A stretch of 64,000 nt of DNA from Paracidovorax wautersii. Lineage in GTDB: Bacteria; Pseudomonadota; Gammaproteobacteria; Burkholderiales; Burkholderiaceae_C. Both the position numbers and the translations under genes were made by a program. The DNA lies in contig NZ_FONX01000015.1 of assembly GCF_900113035.1 (NCBI RefSeq), positions 1 to 64,000 on the forward strand, written 5' to 3'. The number at the start of each line of letters is the position of its first letter. The stretch's first letter is position 1. A model generated the notes under the pieces. It made no database searches and was not told the DNA's origin. It worked only from the letters and a program-made list of their open reading frames with translations. Of this stretch, positions 34,761 through 44,392 are shown in pieces.

Positions 34761-36275
34761 TCAGCCCCCAGACCCCACCCGATCCACCAACACAGCACTC
34801 GCCTCACTCAACCCCACCACCTCCACCCCACTCCCCTGCCCCCTGAACCGCTCCACCACCTTCTCAAGCGCCCCCACCGCCGTCACATCCCAGAAGTGCG
34901 CCCCAGAGACATCGATCCGCACCGCCCGCCCCCGGGCAGCCAGCACATCGAACGCCTCGATGAACGCATCCGCCGACGCGAAGAACACCTGCCCCCGCAC
35001 CCGCCAGACCAGCGGATCCTTTGAAACCGCATCGAGATCGAGCTCGAGATCGGCCTCCGAAGGCCCCTGCACGTCCAGCATCCGCGACACCTTGAACGCG
35101 AAGAACACCCCGCTCAGCAGCACCCCCACGGCCACGCCGGCGGCCAGGTTGTGCGTGGCGATGGTGACCACCACGGTCGCCAGCATCACCGCGCTGGAGA
35201 GGCGCGGGTGCCGCAGCAGCTGGCCCAGCGACTTCCAGTCGAAGGTCGATGCGGACACCATCACCATGATCGCCACCAGCGCGATCACCGGCACGCGCGA
35301 GACCCAGTCCTTGAGCGCCACCATCAGCACCAGCAGGAACACGCCCGCGAACAGCGTGGACAGGCGCCCGCGGCCACCGTACTTCACGTTGCTCACCGCC
35401 TGGCCGATCATTCCGCAGCCCGCGATGCCGCCGAAGCAGCTGGCCGCCATGTTCGCCAGGCCCAGGCCGGCGCACTCGCGGTTCTTGTCGCTGGGCGTGC
35501 CGGTCAGCTCATCCACCACGGCCGCCGTCAGCACCGACTCCAGCAGGCCGACCAGCGCGATCGCCAAAGCCGGCAGCGCGATGATGCGCAGCGTCTCCCA
35601 CGAAGCAGGCACGGCCGGCAGGCCGAAGAAGGGCAGGCTGTCGGGCAGCCGGCCCAGGTCGGCCACGGTGGGCAGGTGCACGCCCAGGAACGAGGCCAGC
35701 AGCGTGAGCGCCACCACGCAGATCAGCGGCGACGGAATGGCCGTGAGCGCCCGCAGCCCCAGCCGCTGGCCCAGCCAGGGCAGGCCGTAGATGATGGCCA
35801 GCCCCAGCGCCAGGAAGGCCCAGGTGGCGGGCTGCGCGTCCTTCAGGTGCGGCAGCTGGGCCGAGAAGATCAGCACGGCCAGCGCGTTGACGAAGCCCGT
35901 GCGCACCGAGCTGGAGACGAAGCGCATCAGCACGCCCAGCTTCAGCAGCCCGAACACCACCTGCACCGCCCCGGCCAGCAGGCCCGCCGCCAGCAGGTAG
36001 CCCAGGCCGTGCGCTGCCACCAGGGGCGCGGCCACCAGCGCCACCGAGCCCGCGGCGGCCGACACCATGGCCGGCCGCCCGCCCGCGAAGGCGATCACGA
36101 TGCTGATGACGAACGAGGCGAACAGCCCCACCGACGGATCGACCCCGGCGACGAAGCTGAAGGCGATCACCTCGGGGATCAGCGCGAAGGTGGCGACGGC
36201 GCCGGCCAGCAGCTCGCGGGGAACGCTGGGCGCCCATTCGGTGCGCAGGCGGGAGATCAAGGCGGTGGTACTCAT
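34761..36275 (-). CDS. SulP/SLC26-family inorganic anion transporter with STAS domain
   Basis: The 504-residue protein has a transmembrane part of about 10-12 helices (about 15-400) and a C-terminal STAS domain (about 410-495; AVRIDVSGAHFWDVTAVGAL). The N-terminal motif PEVIAFSFVAGVDPSVGLFASF is the SulP signature. Members move sulfate, bicarbonate or other anions with sodium or protons. The short, BicA-like layout makes bicarbonate a candidate, but nothing in the sequence fixes it. Its 3' end abuts the 700-bp palindrome. Confidence 0.92.
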   Translation of the reverse strand: MSTTALISRLRTEWAPSVPRELLAGAVATFALIPEVIAFSFVAGVDPSVGLFASFVISIVIAFAGGRPAMVSAAAGSVALVAAPLVAAHGLGYLLAAGLLAGAVQVVFGLLKLGVLMRFVSSSVRTGFVNALAVLIFSAQLPHLKDAQPATWAFLALGLAIIYGLPWLGQRLGLRALTAIPSPLICVVALTLLASFLGVHLPTVADLGRLPDSLPFFGLPAVPASWETLRIIALPALAIALVGLLESVLTAAVVDELTGTPSDKNRECAGLGLANMAASCFGGIAGCGMIGQAVSNVKYGGRGRLSTLFAGVFLLVLMVALKDWVSRVPVIALVAIMVMVSASTFDWKSLGQLLRHPRLSSAVMLATVVVTIATHNLAAGVAVGVLLSGVFFAFKVSRMLDVQGPSEADLELDLDAVSKDPLVWRVRGQVFFASADAFIEAFDVLAARGRAVRIDVSGAHFWDVTAVGALEKVVERFRGQGSGVEVVGLSEASAVLVDRVGSGG

Positions 36276-36291
36276 GGGAAGAACGGCGAAG

Positions 36292-36326
36292 AAAGCGAAA
36301 AAAGCAACGCGCGCCGAAGCGCGCGT
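36292..36326 (-). terminator. Intrinsic terminator after the SEC-C protein gene
   Basis: On the minus strand a stem ACGCGCGC/GCGCGCGT (36307-36326) with loop TTCG is followed by TTGCTTTTTTCGC. It lies between the SEC-C gene and the SulP gene, so the two are probably separate transcripts. Confidence 0.75.
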
Positions 36327-36370
36327 GGAATCAGGGGCCAGCAGGACGCGACCGCAGGGTCGCCGTCAAC

Positions 36371-37198
<828 letters not shown>

Positions 37199-37456
37199 GG
37201 TGGTGGCCAGGCGTGTGGGGTTGAAGACGTGAGGAGGAAGCAGAAAGAGAAAGGGGCGGAAGGCGCCGCCACCGGCCGGCATGGGCCGGCGGGGCCACCC
37301 GCAGGCGGCGCTGCTGCGCCACCGGGAAAGGCCGGCAGTTTAGCCGGCCTGCCCCTGCCCCGCTGCGGCGGGGCCTCGTCGTCCGTCATCCAGCGCAGCC
37401 ACCGGCCCCGGCGGCTGCCGCGGGCCGGCGGGGTGGGCGAAGGGCTGAACCGCCCT

Positions 37457-38851
37457 TCAGGCCTGGTGGGCCGCCAGCGCCTGGGCGCGCTGCTGGTCGT
37501 ATTCCTGCGCGCTCACCGGCTTGGCATCGCGCTCGCCCAGCTGGTTCATGGGCACGCGGAAGGTTTCGCGCGCGGTGAAGGCCGCCACGGCGGAGATCAC
37601 GGTGACGCCGAAGGCGATGGCGCCCACGGTGAACCAGATGTTGGCCGCGCCGGGGGGCGCCACGGCGGTGAACAGCGCCGGCAGCATGGCGGTGATGGCC
37701 GTGCCCACGTTCTGCGAGATGGCCATGGCCGACACGCGGGTGCGGGTGGGGAACAGCTCGGGGTAGAACGAGGGGAACACGGCGTTGTAGCCCTGATAGA
37801 CCAGGCCCCACATCAGCAGCGACATGCAGATGGCCAGCGGGATGTTGCGGATGCTGATGGCGTAGAGGTAGCCGAAGGCCAGCAAGCCCGAGAGCAGCGC
37901 GCCGATGATGATGGGCGGGCGGCGGCCGATCTTGTCGGAGAGGTTGCCCACCATGGGGATGACCAGCACGGCCAGGATGTTGCCCAGCACGGGGATCCAC
38001 AGGTAGATGTCCTTGGCGAAGCCGATGCCGTAGGCCGGCTGCACCGCGTAGGCGGCGCCGAAGATGGTGGCGACCACGGGGATCACGTTCATCAGCGACA
38101 TGCACACCACGCGCAGCATGTCGGGCAGGTTGTACTTGAAGGCATCGACCACGGGCGAGCGCACGCGCTGCTTCTGTGCCGTCTTGTCGCTGAAGGCCGG
38201 GGTTTCGGCCACTTCGCGGCGGATGATCCAGCCGGCGATGATGACGATGAAGCTCAGCAGGAAGGGAATGCGCCAGCCCCAGCTGTTGAAGTGCTCGGTC
38301 GGCATGTAGTGCGCCAGCGGCAGGAACACGGCGGCGGCCAGGATCTGGCCGGCCTGCACGCCCTGCAGCGTGAAGCTGGCGAAGAAGCCGCGCCGCCCGA
38401 AGGGCGCGTGCTCCAGGATCATCGAGCTGGCGCCCGAGATCTCGCCGGCCACGGCGAAGCCCTGGATCAGGCGCATCAGCACCAGCAGCGCGGGCGCCCA
38501 CAGGCCGATCTGGTCATAGGTGGGCAGCAGGCCCACGGCGATGGTGGAAAAGCCCATCAGGAACATGCACCACACCAGCACCTTCTTGCGGCCGTGCGTG
38601 TCGCCGATGTGGCCCAGCACGAAAGCGCCGATGGGGCGCGCCACGTAGCCCACGCCGTAGGTGGCGAGCGACGCGATGATGGCGATCGCCGGATCGCCCT
38701 TGGGGAAGAAGATCTGCGGAAAGATCAGCGCCGCCGCGGTGGCGTAGATGAAGAAGTCGTAGTACTCCAGCGCGGAACCGATCCAGCCGCTGGCTGCGGC
38801 TTTCTTCGACTGGTGCCGGCCTTGCGGCTCGGTAGCGGGTGCATGGGCCAT
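37457..38851 (-). CDS. MHS-family MFS transporter, probable shikimate/quinate or protocatechuate uptake
   Basis: The 464-residue protein has 12 predicted membrane helices and features of the metabolite:proton symporter group: an N-terminal GWIGSALEYYDFFIYATAAAL-like segment, the loop motif GHIGDTHGRKK, and RLIQGFAVAGE. This group includes ShiA and related aromatic-acid carriers. It is the last gene of the cluster that turns shikimate/quinate into protocatechuate-pathway intermediates, which is the main reason to suggest a hydroaromatic substrate. About 100 bp separate it from the dehydratase gene. Confidence 0.9.
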   Translation of the reverse strand: MAHAPATEPQGRHQSKKAAASGWIGSALEYYDFFIYATAAALIFPQIFFPKGDPAIAIIASLATYGVGYVARPIGAFVLGHIGDTHGRKKVLVWCMFLMGFSTIAVGLLPTYDQIGLWAPALLVLMRLIQGFAVAGEISGASSMILEHAPFGRRGFFASFTLQGVQAGQILAAAVFLPLAHYMPTEHFNSWGWRIPFLLSFIVIIAGWIIRREVAETPAFSDKTAQKQRVRSPVVDAFKYNLPDMLRVVCMSLMNVIPVVATIFGAAYAVQPAYGIGFAKDIYLWIPVLGNILAVLVIPMVGNLSDKIGRRPPIIIGALLSGLLAFGYLYAISIRNIPLAICMSLLMWGLVYQGYNAVFPSFYPELFPTRTRVSAMAISQNVGTAITAMLPALFTAVAPPGAANIWFTVGAIAFGVTVISAVAAFTARETFRVPMNQLGERDAKPVSAQEYDQQRAQALAAHQA

Positions 38852-38950
38852 GGTGATGTCTCCAGTGTTGGCGGGAAAAGCGGAAAGCTCGTTGTTATGG
38901 GGGAGGGGAACAGAAGCAGGTGCCGGCAGGTCTTGAGCGCCCGGGTTGAT

Positions 38951-40891
38951 TCAGCGCTGGGCCAGCGAGGCCAGCCGCGCCGCGGCGTTGGCCGCGCCCC
39001 AGCCGTCGTAGCCGCCCACGCGCTGCGCGATCTCGAAGAACAGGCCGCCGGGCAGGCCTTCGGTATAGGCGTGCAGGTAGTCGCCGGCGGGGGAGCGGTC
39101 GAACAGCACGCCGGCCGCACGCAGGCGCTCCAGCAGGCCGGGCGCGAGGTCCAGGCGGGCCTGCAGGTCGTCGTAGTAGTTGCCGGAGACGGGCTCGAAG
39201 CGCACGCCGCGCGCGCGCAGTGCGGCCACCGCCGCGAAGATGTCGTCGCAGCCGAAGGTGATGTGGTGGACCGCGCCCGCGCCGGTCACGCCCAGCTGGC
39301 GCGCCGTGGCCGTGCGCTGGCTCAGCGGCACGTTGAGCACCAGGCGCAGGCTGCGCTCGGCATTCGCCACGCCCTGGCTGCGCACCAGGCCGAAGGGGTC
39401 GGCCAGGTCCAGGCTCTCCATGCAGTCCAGCCCCAGCACGGCGCGGGTGAAGAGCGCCCAGGTATCGCGCTGGTCCTGGCCCAGGCCCAGCGTCAGGTGA
39501 TCGACGCTCTGCAGGCCGGGCGTCGGGCCGGCGTCGGCCTGCGCGGCGGCGTCCAGCACGAAGTCGGCCTCGAACAGGCCGTCAGTGCCCAGCGCGGCCG
39601 GCACGAAGTGGATCAGGTTGCCGCCCGGCGCCACGGTGGCGGGCACGCGCTGCTCCTGCGGGCCCAGCGGGCTGTCGTAGGGCTGCGAGCGCATGGCCTT
39701 GGCGCGGCCCAGCGCGCCGATGGCGTCGTCGCAGCGCAGGCCCAGCGCGCAGACGGAGGTGCCGTGCAGCGCGAAGCGGCTGCGCGCGAACGAATCGGGC
39801 TGGGCGTTGACGATGAGGTGGATGCCGCCCTGGCGGTAGAGCGTGGCGGCCTTGGAGCGGTGCTGTCCCACCCGCGCGAAGCCCAGGCCGCGCAGCACGC
39901 CGTCGAGCGCCTCCGCCGCGGCTTCGTCGGCCGCGAATTCGATGAACGACACGCCCTGGAAGGTGGGCGCGGGCGGCGGGTTGAAGAGCTCCACGCGCAG
40001 GGGCGGTGCAGAGGCCGTGGCGGGCGCGGCGGCGTCCAGCGAGGCAGCCTGGGGGATGGCCAGGCGCTGGCGCGCCTCGCTTTCCAGATACAGCAGCGAG
40101 CGCATGGCGTCCACCGCCGTGCGGCGGTTGGGCGTCTCACGGAACAGGTCGTTGAAGATCTCCAGCGACAGCGGCCCGGTGTAGCCGGCGCGCAGCACCT
40201 GCTCGAAGAAGCCGATCACGTCGAAATCGCCCTGGCCCGGGAACACCCGGTAGTGGCGCGCCCACTGCAGCACGTCCAGCGACATGAGCGGCGCATCGGC
40301 CATCTGCACGAAGAAGATGCGGTCGCCCGGAATGGCCGCGATGGGCGCCGGGTCGTCGCGCAGCGAGAGGGTGTGGAAGCTGTCCAGGATCAGGCCCAGG
40401 TGCGGGTGGTCGGCCCGCCGCACGATGTCCCAGGCCTGGCCGAAGCGCGAGGTGTGGCGGCCCCAGGCCAGCGCCTCGTAGCCCACGCGCAGGTTGCGGC
40501 GGGCGGCGCGCTCGGCCAGCGTGTGCAGCTGGGCGGCGGCCAGGTCCGGGTCGTCGATGGAATGCGCCAGCGTGTTGGAGCAGCACAGCACCAGGGGCGC
40601 GCCCAGCTCCTGCATCAGGTCGAATTTGCGCTCGGCGCGCTCCAGGGCGCGGGCGAAGGCGGCATCGGGCAGGCCTTCCATGTCGCGCAGGGGCTGGTAG
40701 AGGTCGATCGACAGGCCCAGGTCCGCCGCGATGCGGCGCAGCTCGGCCGCCGAGCCCTGGAAATGGATGAAGTCGGCTTCGAACAGCTCGATGCCGTCGA
40801 AGCCGGCGGCCGCGACGGCCTCCAGCTTCTGGCGCAGGGTGCCGCTGAGCGAGACGGTGGCAATGGAACGGTGCATGGAAGGAGCCGCCAT
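38951..40891 (-). CDS. quiC: 3-dehydroshikimate dehydratase fused to HPPD-like dioxygenase domain
   Basis: The 646-residue protein has two parts. Residues 1-290 are a TIM-barrel of the xylose-isomerase/AP-endonuclease-2 type, as in QuiC/AsbF dehydratases: IATVSLSGTL, GFDGIELFEADFI, YEALAWGRHTS and LSLEIFND. Residues 300-640 look like a 4-hydroxyphenylpyruvate-dioxygenase-type vicinal-oxygen-chelate domain, with HHITFGCDD and GLFFEIAQRVGGYDGWG. Dehydration of 3-dehydroshikimate gives protocatechuate. Such fusions are known in pseudomonads. A PcaR-like site and a 12-bp palindrome lie upstream. The ATG at 40891 or the one five codons later could be the start. Confidence 0.88.
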   Translation of the reverse strand: MAAPSMHRSIATVSLSGTLRQKLEAVAAAGFDGIELFEADFIHFQGSAAELRRIAADLGLSIDLYQPLRDMEGLPDAAFARALERAERKFDLMQELGAPLVLCCSNTLAHSIDDPDLAAAQLHTLAERAARRNLRVGYEALAWGRHTSRFGQAWDIVRRADHPHLGLILDSFHTLSLRDDPAPIAAIPGDRIFFVQMADAPLMSLDVLQWARHYRVFPGQGDFDVIGFFEQVLRAGYTGPLSLEIFNDLFRETPNRRTAVDAMRSLLYLESEARQRLAIPQAASLDAAAPATASAPPLRVELFNPPPAPTFQGVSFIEFAADEAAAEALDGVLRGLGFARVGQHRSKAATLYRQGGIHLIVNAQPDSFARSRFALHGTSVCALGLRCDDAIGALGRAKAMRSQPYDSPLGPQEQRVPATVAPGGNLIHFVPAALGTDGLFEADFVLDAAAQADAGPTPGLQSVDHLTLGLGQDQRDTWALFTRAVLGLDCMESLDLADPFGLVRSQGVANAERSLRLVLNVPLSQRTATARQLGVTGAGAVHHITFGCDDIFAAVAALRARGVRFEPVSGNYYDDLQARLDLAPGLLERLRAAGVLFDRSPAGDYLHAYTEGLPGGLFFEIAQRVGGYDGWGAANAAARLASLAQR

Positions 40892-41064
40892 GGCGGTCAG
40901 GCAAGCGCGCCGCGCACGCTGCAGGTACCGGCCGGCACGATGCCGGCGGCGGCCTGGAAGCAGCAGAAAAGTGCGCGAGTGGAAAACATGGCGGGACTGT
41001 AGGAGCCCGCCTGCGGCCGAACAACGGTCGGCACGCCACGAGCGATCGATGATCGATCAAATGC

Positions 41065-41079
41065 GTTCGATATTCGCGC
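41065..41079. promoter_or_regulatory. PcaR-like operator upstream of the dehydroshikimate dehydratase gene
   Basis: GTTCGATATTCGCGC matches 13 of 15 positions of the Pseudomonas PcaR/PcaU-type site as I recall it (GTTCGATAATCGCAC). It lies 174 bp upstream of the dehydratase ATG and about 20 bp beyond the pcaB stop. A related site is at 44309. Confidence 0.5.
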
Positions 41080-41091
41080 GGAATACGGGAT

Positions 41092-41103
41092 TGACCTAGG
41101 TCA
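41092..41103. promoter_or_regulatory. 12-bp perfect palindrome overlapping the pcaB stop codon
   Basis: TGACCTAGGTCA is perfectly symmetric and includes the pcaB TGA (minus strand). It lies 13 bp from the PcaR-like site and could bind a second dimeric regulator, or be chance. Confidence 0.3.
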
Positions 41104-42303
41104 TTGCGGGGGCTGCCATTCTCGCAGCGCCCGCACCTGTTCCAGCGCGATGCGGCCCGCGCCTTCGGCGAGCGCCGGGCTGAACCATTCGTCCGCCACC
41201 GCGCGCGGCAGCCCCGTGCTCGCGCTGGCGATGTGCCCGGCCATGCGCTCAGGGCGCACCTGCAGGCCCGGCAGCGCCACGGCCAGGGCGCGCGCGCCGG
41301 CATGCGCGCAGCGCAGCAGCTGCGGCCATTCGGCCAGCTCGGCCTGCATGCTGCCCAGGCCGCGCTCGTGCTGCTGCACCATGGCCGCGAGCAGGGCGGC
41401 CACGCGCTGCGGTGCGCGCTGGGCGGCCGCCAGGGCCACCATGGAGGCGACCGGGTTGCGCTTGTGCGGCATGGTGGTGGCAACGCCGCGCCCGGGCTCG
41501 TGCGGCTCGGCCACCTCGCCCACCTCGTGCTGGCCCAGCAGGGCGATGTCGCCCGCGATCTTGCCCAGGCTGCCCGCGATCACGCCCAGCTCGCAGCCCA
41601 GCGCCACCCATTCGTCGCGCTGGGTGTGCCAGCTGCCGCCGGGATCGGCCAGGCCCAGCTCCTGCGCCATGCGGCGGCGCACGGCGGCGCCCTGCGCGGG
41701 CGGCATCTGCGCCAGGGTGCCCACGGGCCCGCCCAGCTGCAGCTGCAGCGCCCGGCCGGCCGCCGCGTGCAGGCGGCTGCGCCCGCGCACCAGCGGTGCG
41801 GCCCAGCCGGCGCATTTCAGGCCGAAGCTGGTGACCGAGGCCGGCTGCATCAGCGTGCGCGCCAGCATGGGGGTGGCGGCATGGCGCTCGGCCAGCGCCA
41901 GCAGGGCCTGCACGGCGCGCGCGAGATCGGCGTCCAGCAGGGCGACGGCTTCGCGCGTGGCCAGGGCCATGGCGGTGTCCACCACGTCCTGGCTGGTGCT
42001 GGCGTGATGCACGTGGCGCGCCGCGTCGGCGTTGAAGAGCGCCACCGCCTCGGTGAGCGCGCGCACCAGCGGAATGGCGATGCTGCCGGCGCAGGCGCTG
42101 TCGCGCACGATCTTGGCCACGTCGAACAGCTCGACGCGGCAGCTCGCGGCGATGGAGCGGGCCGCATCCGGCGGAATCAGCCCCTCGGCGGCCTGGGCGC
42201 GGGCCAGCGCGGCCTCGAAGCGCAGCATGCCGGCGACGATGGCCTGGTCGCCGAAGGCCTCGAGCGTTTCGGGTGCGGAGAGAAAGCCTTCGAAGATGCT
42301 CAT
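41101..42303 (-). CDS. pcaB: 3-carboxy-cis,cis-muconate cycloisomerase
   Basis: PcaB converts carboxymuconate to carboxymuconolactone in the protocatechuate branch of the beta-ketoadipate pathway. The 400-residue protein belongs to the fumarase/aspartase superfamily: AIPLVRALTEAV, TSQDVVDTAMAL (signature region 1) and TTMPHKRNPVASM (signature region 3, in place of the fumarase GSSxMPxKxN). It sits between the dehydratase and shikimate-dehydrogenase-like genes. No pcaHG dioxygenase is in the window, so the pathway must be completed elsewhere. Confidence 0.9.
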   Translation of the reverse strand: MSIFEGFLSAPETLEAFGDQAIVAGMLRFEAALARAQAAEGLIPPDAARSIAASCRVELFDVAKIVRDSACAGSIAIPLVRALTEAVALFNADAARHVHHASTSQDVVDTAMALATREAVALLDADLARAVQALLALAERHAATPMLARTLMQPASVTSFGLKCAGWAAPLVRGRSRLHAAAGRALQLQLGGPVGTLAQMPPAQGAAVRRRMAQELGLADPGGSWHTQRDEWVALGCELGVIAGSLGKIAGDIALLGQHEVGEVAEPHEPGRGVATTMPHKRNPVASMVALAAAQRAPQRVAALLAAMVQQHERGLGSMQAELAEWPQLLRCAHAGARALAVALPGLQVRPERMAGHIASASTGLPRAVADEWFSPALAEGAGRIALEQVRALREWQPPQ

Positions 42304-42366
42304 GCGCGCAGCGGCTGCCAGCGGGTCCGCGAAATGCGTGGTCTCACGGGCGTGCGAAAGCCCGGT

Positions 42367-43200
42367 TCAGTACTGCAGCCGGGCCACGGCGCGCAGCTCT
42401 TCGGGCGTGGCGGTGCCGAAACCGAAGAATTCCAGGTAGGCCGGGATCATCTCGAACAGCATGTCGGTGCCGACCTGCACCGCGCAGCCGCGGGCGCGCG
42501 CGGCCTGCAGCAGCGGCGTGTATTCGGCCTTCATGACCACCTCGCCCACGAAGGTGGACGGCGCGATGCGCTCCACGTCGAAGGGCAGCGGATCGCCCTC
42601 GCGCATGCCCAGCGGCGTGGCGTTGACCACCACGTCGTAGCCGGCCGGGTCGTTGGAGCCGGTCCGGACCACGAGCTGCGGGTAGTGCTCGCGCAGCCGT
42701 GCGGCCAGGGCCTCGGCCGAGGCGTTGTTCATGTCGAACAGCATCAGCTCGGCCGCGCCGGCCGCCGCGATGGAGGCGGCGATGGCCGAGCCCACGCCCC
42801 CGGTGCCCGAAACCAGCACCCGCGTGCCGGCGAAGGGCCGGCCCTTGCGCTCCACGCCGCGCACGAAGCCGGCGCCGTCGAACTGGTCGCCCAGCAGCGT
42901 GCCGTCGGGCCGCAGCAGCACGGCGTTGCAGGCGCCCGCGATGCGCGCGGTGGGCGTGACCTCATCGACCAGCTCCATGGTCGCGACCTTGTGCGGCATG
43001 GTGATGAGCGCGCCGCGCAGGTTGGTGAAGCGGAAGATCTGGCGCAGCGAGGCGGCGTAGTCCTCGGGCTTGACGCCCATGGGCACCACCACGGCGTCGA
43101 TGCCCCGGCTGTCGAACCAGGGGTTGTAGATCATCGGGGCCTTGAAGGTCTCGGTGGGGTAGCCGATGTGGGCGATGAGCGTGGTTTTGCCGGAGATCAT
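42367..43200 (-). CDS. Shikimate/quinate dehydrogenase-family protein, copy 1
   Basis: The 277-residue protein has the AroE fold: an N-terminal substrate domain with MPHK (Lys) and a matching Asp in LLGDQFDG, and an NAD(P)-binding domain with GTGGVGSA. Catalytic Lys and Asp are both present. In this catabolic context it probably oxidises shikimate or quinate to the 3-dehydro form. It lacks the classical first S-x-S substrate motif, which argues for a substrate or cofactor preference unlike biosynthetic AroE. It lies 56 bp after the second paralogue. Confidence 0.85.
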   Translation of the reverse strand: MISGKTTLIAHIGYPTETFKAPMIYNPWFDSRGIDAVVVPMGVKPEDYAASLRQIFRFTNLRGALITMPHKVATMELVDEVTPTARIAGACNAVLLRPDGTLLGDQFDGAGFVRGVERKGRPFAGTRVLVSGTGGVGSAIAASIAAAGAAELMLFDMNNASAEALAARLREHYPQLVVRTGSNDPAGYDVVVNATPLGMREGDPLPFDVERIAPSTFVGEVVMKAEYTPLLQAARARGCAVQVGTDMLFEMIPAYLEFFGFGTATPEELRAVARLQY

Positions 43201-43256
43201 GGGGAAAAGCGTTCAGAAGCGGAAAGGAAGAAGGAACAAGCCGCAGGCGCCGCCCT

Positions 43257-44180
43257 TCAGGCGACGTTGGCCGAGCGGTAGCGGATGGGCGCGGCGATCT
43301 CGGCGCGCATCGCGGGCGGGTAGATGATTTCGCGCAGGAAGGTCATGTCCTCGCACAGCGCGTCGGCCACCTCGGGGTAGCCGAAATAGCGGAAGTAGTG
43401 CGGCATCTGCTGGATCAGCATCTCGAAGCCGGCCTGGGCATGCAGGCCGCGCGCGCGGGCGGCGCGCACCAGCGGCGTGGGCTGGTTGCGCAGCAGGATG
43501 TCGAAGAGCGCGGCATGGGCGTCCATGCGCTGCACGTCCACGGGGCTGGCGTCGGCGTCCTGCAGGCCCAGCGGCGTGGCGTTGATGACGAGGTCGTAGC
43601 CCTCGGGCGCGTTGCTGTCCACGGCCACGATGGTGGCGTCGAAGAAGGCGTCGAGCTGGGCCGCCACGCCGGCCGCCTTGCCAGAGACGGTGTCGTGGAA
43701 GGCGATGTATTCGGCGCCGTTGACGGTGCCGCCCTCGACCAGCGCCAGCCCGATGGCCGCGGCGCTCACGCCCGCGCCCAGGATCAGCACCCGCTTGCCG
43801 CGGAACGGGATGCCGTAGTGGTCCAGCGCGTCCAGCAGGCCGTCGCCGTCGAACAGATCGCCTTCGAGCTGGCCGTCGTCGGTGCGGCGCACCACGTTGA
43901 CCGATTCGGCCACGCGCGCGCAGAGGCCGCAGCTGTCGAGCAGATCGACCACGCGGGGCTTGTGCGGCGGCGCGATGACCATGCCGCGCAGGTTGTGCGC
44001 CAGGAACGAGGCGCGGAAATGCACGGCGAAGTCGCGCACCGGCACCTGCACCGGCACCATCACGGCGTCGATGCCGAAGCGCGCGAAGACGGCATTGAAC
44101 ATGCGCGGCAGCCGCACGTTGCGCACGGGGTCGCCGGGCAGCAGATAGACCTGGGTATCACCGGTGATGGGTTGGCTCAT
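43257..44180 (-). CDS. Shikimate/quinate dehydrogenase-family protein, copy 2
   Basis: The 307-residue protein is a diverged AroE-type dehydrogenase. APPHKP supplies the catalytic-type Lys, GDLFDGDGLL the Asp, and LILGAGVSAAAIG the dinucleotide-binding motif. It differs clearly from copy 1, with a longer C-terminus (about 20 residues). Two paralogues side by side suggest separate handling of quinate and shikimate. It is the first gene of the operon and divergent from the IclR regulator, with a PcaR-like site between them. ATG 44180 gives the conserved N-terminus. Confidence 0.83.
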   Translation of the reverse strand: MSQPITGDTQVYLLPGDPVRNVRLPRMFNAVFARFGIDAVMVPVQVPVRDFAVHFRASFLAHNLRGMVIAPPHKPRVVDLLDSCGLCARVAESVNVVRRTDDGQLEGDLFDGDGLLDALDHYGIPFRGKRVLILGAGVSAAAIGLALVEGGTVNGAEYIAFHDTVSGKAAGVAAQLDAFFDATIVAVDSNAPEGYDLVINATPLGLQDADASPVDVQRMDAHAALFDILLRNQPTPLVRAARARGLHAQAGFEMLIQQMPHYFRYFGYPEVADALCEDMTFLREIIYPPAMRAEIAAPIRYRSANVA

Positions 44181-44308
44181 GGGGGCAGGCACTCCGAGGG
44201 TCCGAACGCAGTTCGCCCACCGGGGCGGCTGCACTCCCGGTTTATAGCCCGGGCCCCGCCCTGCATGGCGGCTTCGACCCCGAGAACGATCGTTTAACGC
44301 ACAATAAC

Positions 44309-44323
44309 GTTCGACAATCGAAC
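44309..44323. promoter_or_regulatory. PcaR-like palindromic operator between the IclR gene and the catabolic operon
   Basis: GTTCGACAATCGAAC is a perfect inverted repeat (GTTCGA/TCGAAC, 3-bp spacer) and matches the PcaR/PcaU-type site GTTCGATAATCGCAC, as recalled, at 13 of 15 positions. A second short palindrome, AACGATCGTT, is at 44285-44294. The site lies 69 bp upstream of the IclR ATG and 128 bp upstream of the divergent dehydrogenase gene, so one bound regulator could control both. Confidence 0.6.
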
Positions 44324-44392
44324 AGAACCAGGGTTTTCGCCAGGAGGCCCCGGCCCCCTTCCCTCCCACGGTACGAGGCACACTCCCAGCCC

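Noticed and set aside
34042-34807. Several overlapping open frames (60-200 codons) on both strands in the 700-bp palindrome
   Set aside because: Their translations resemble each other only because the DNA is an inverted repeat; no ribosome-binding site or known domain supports them.
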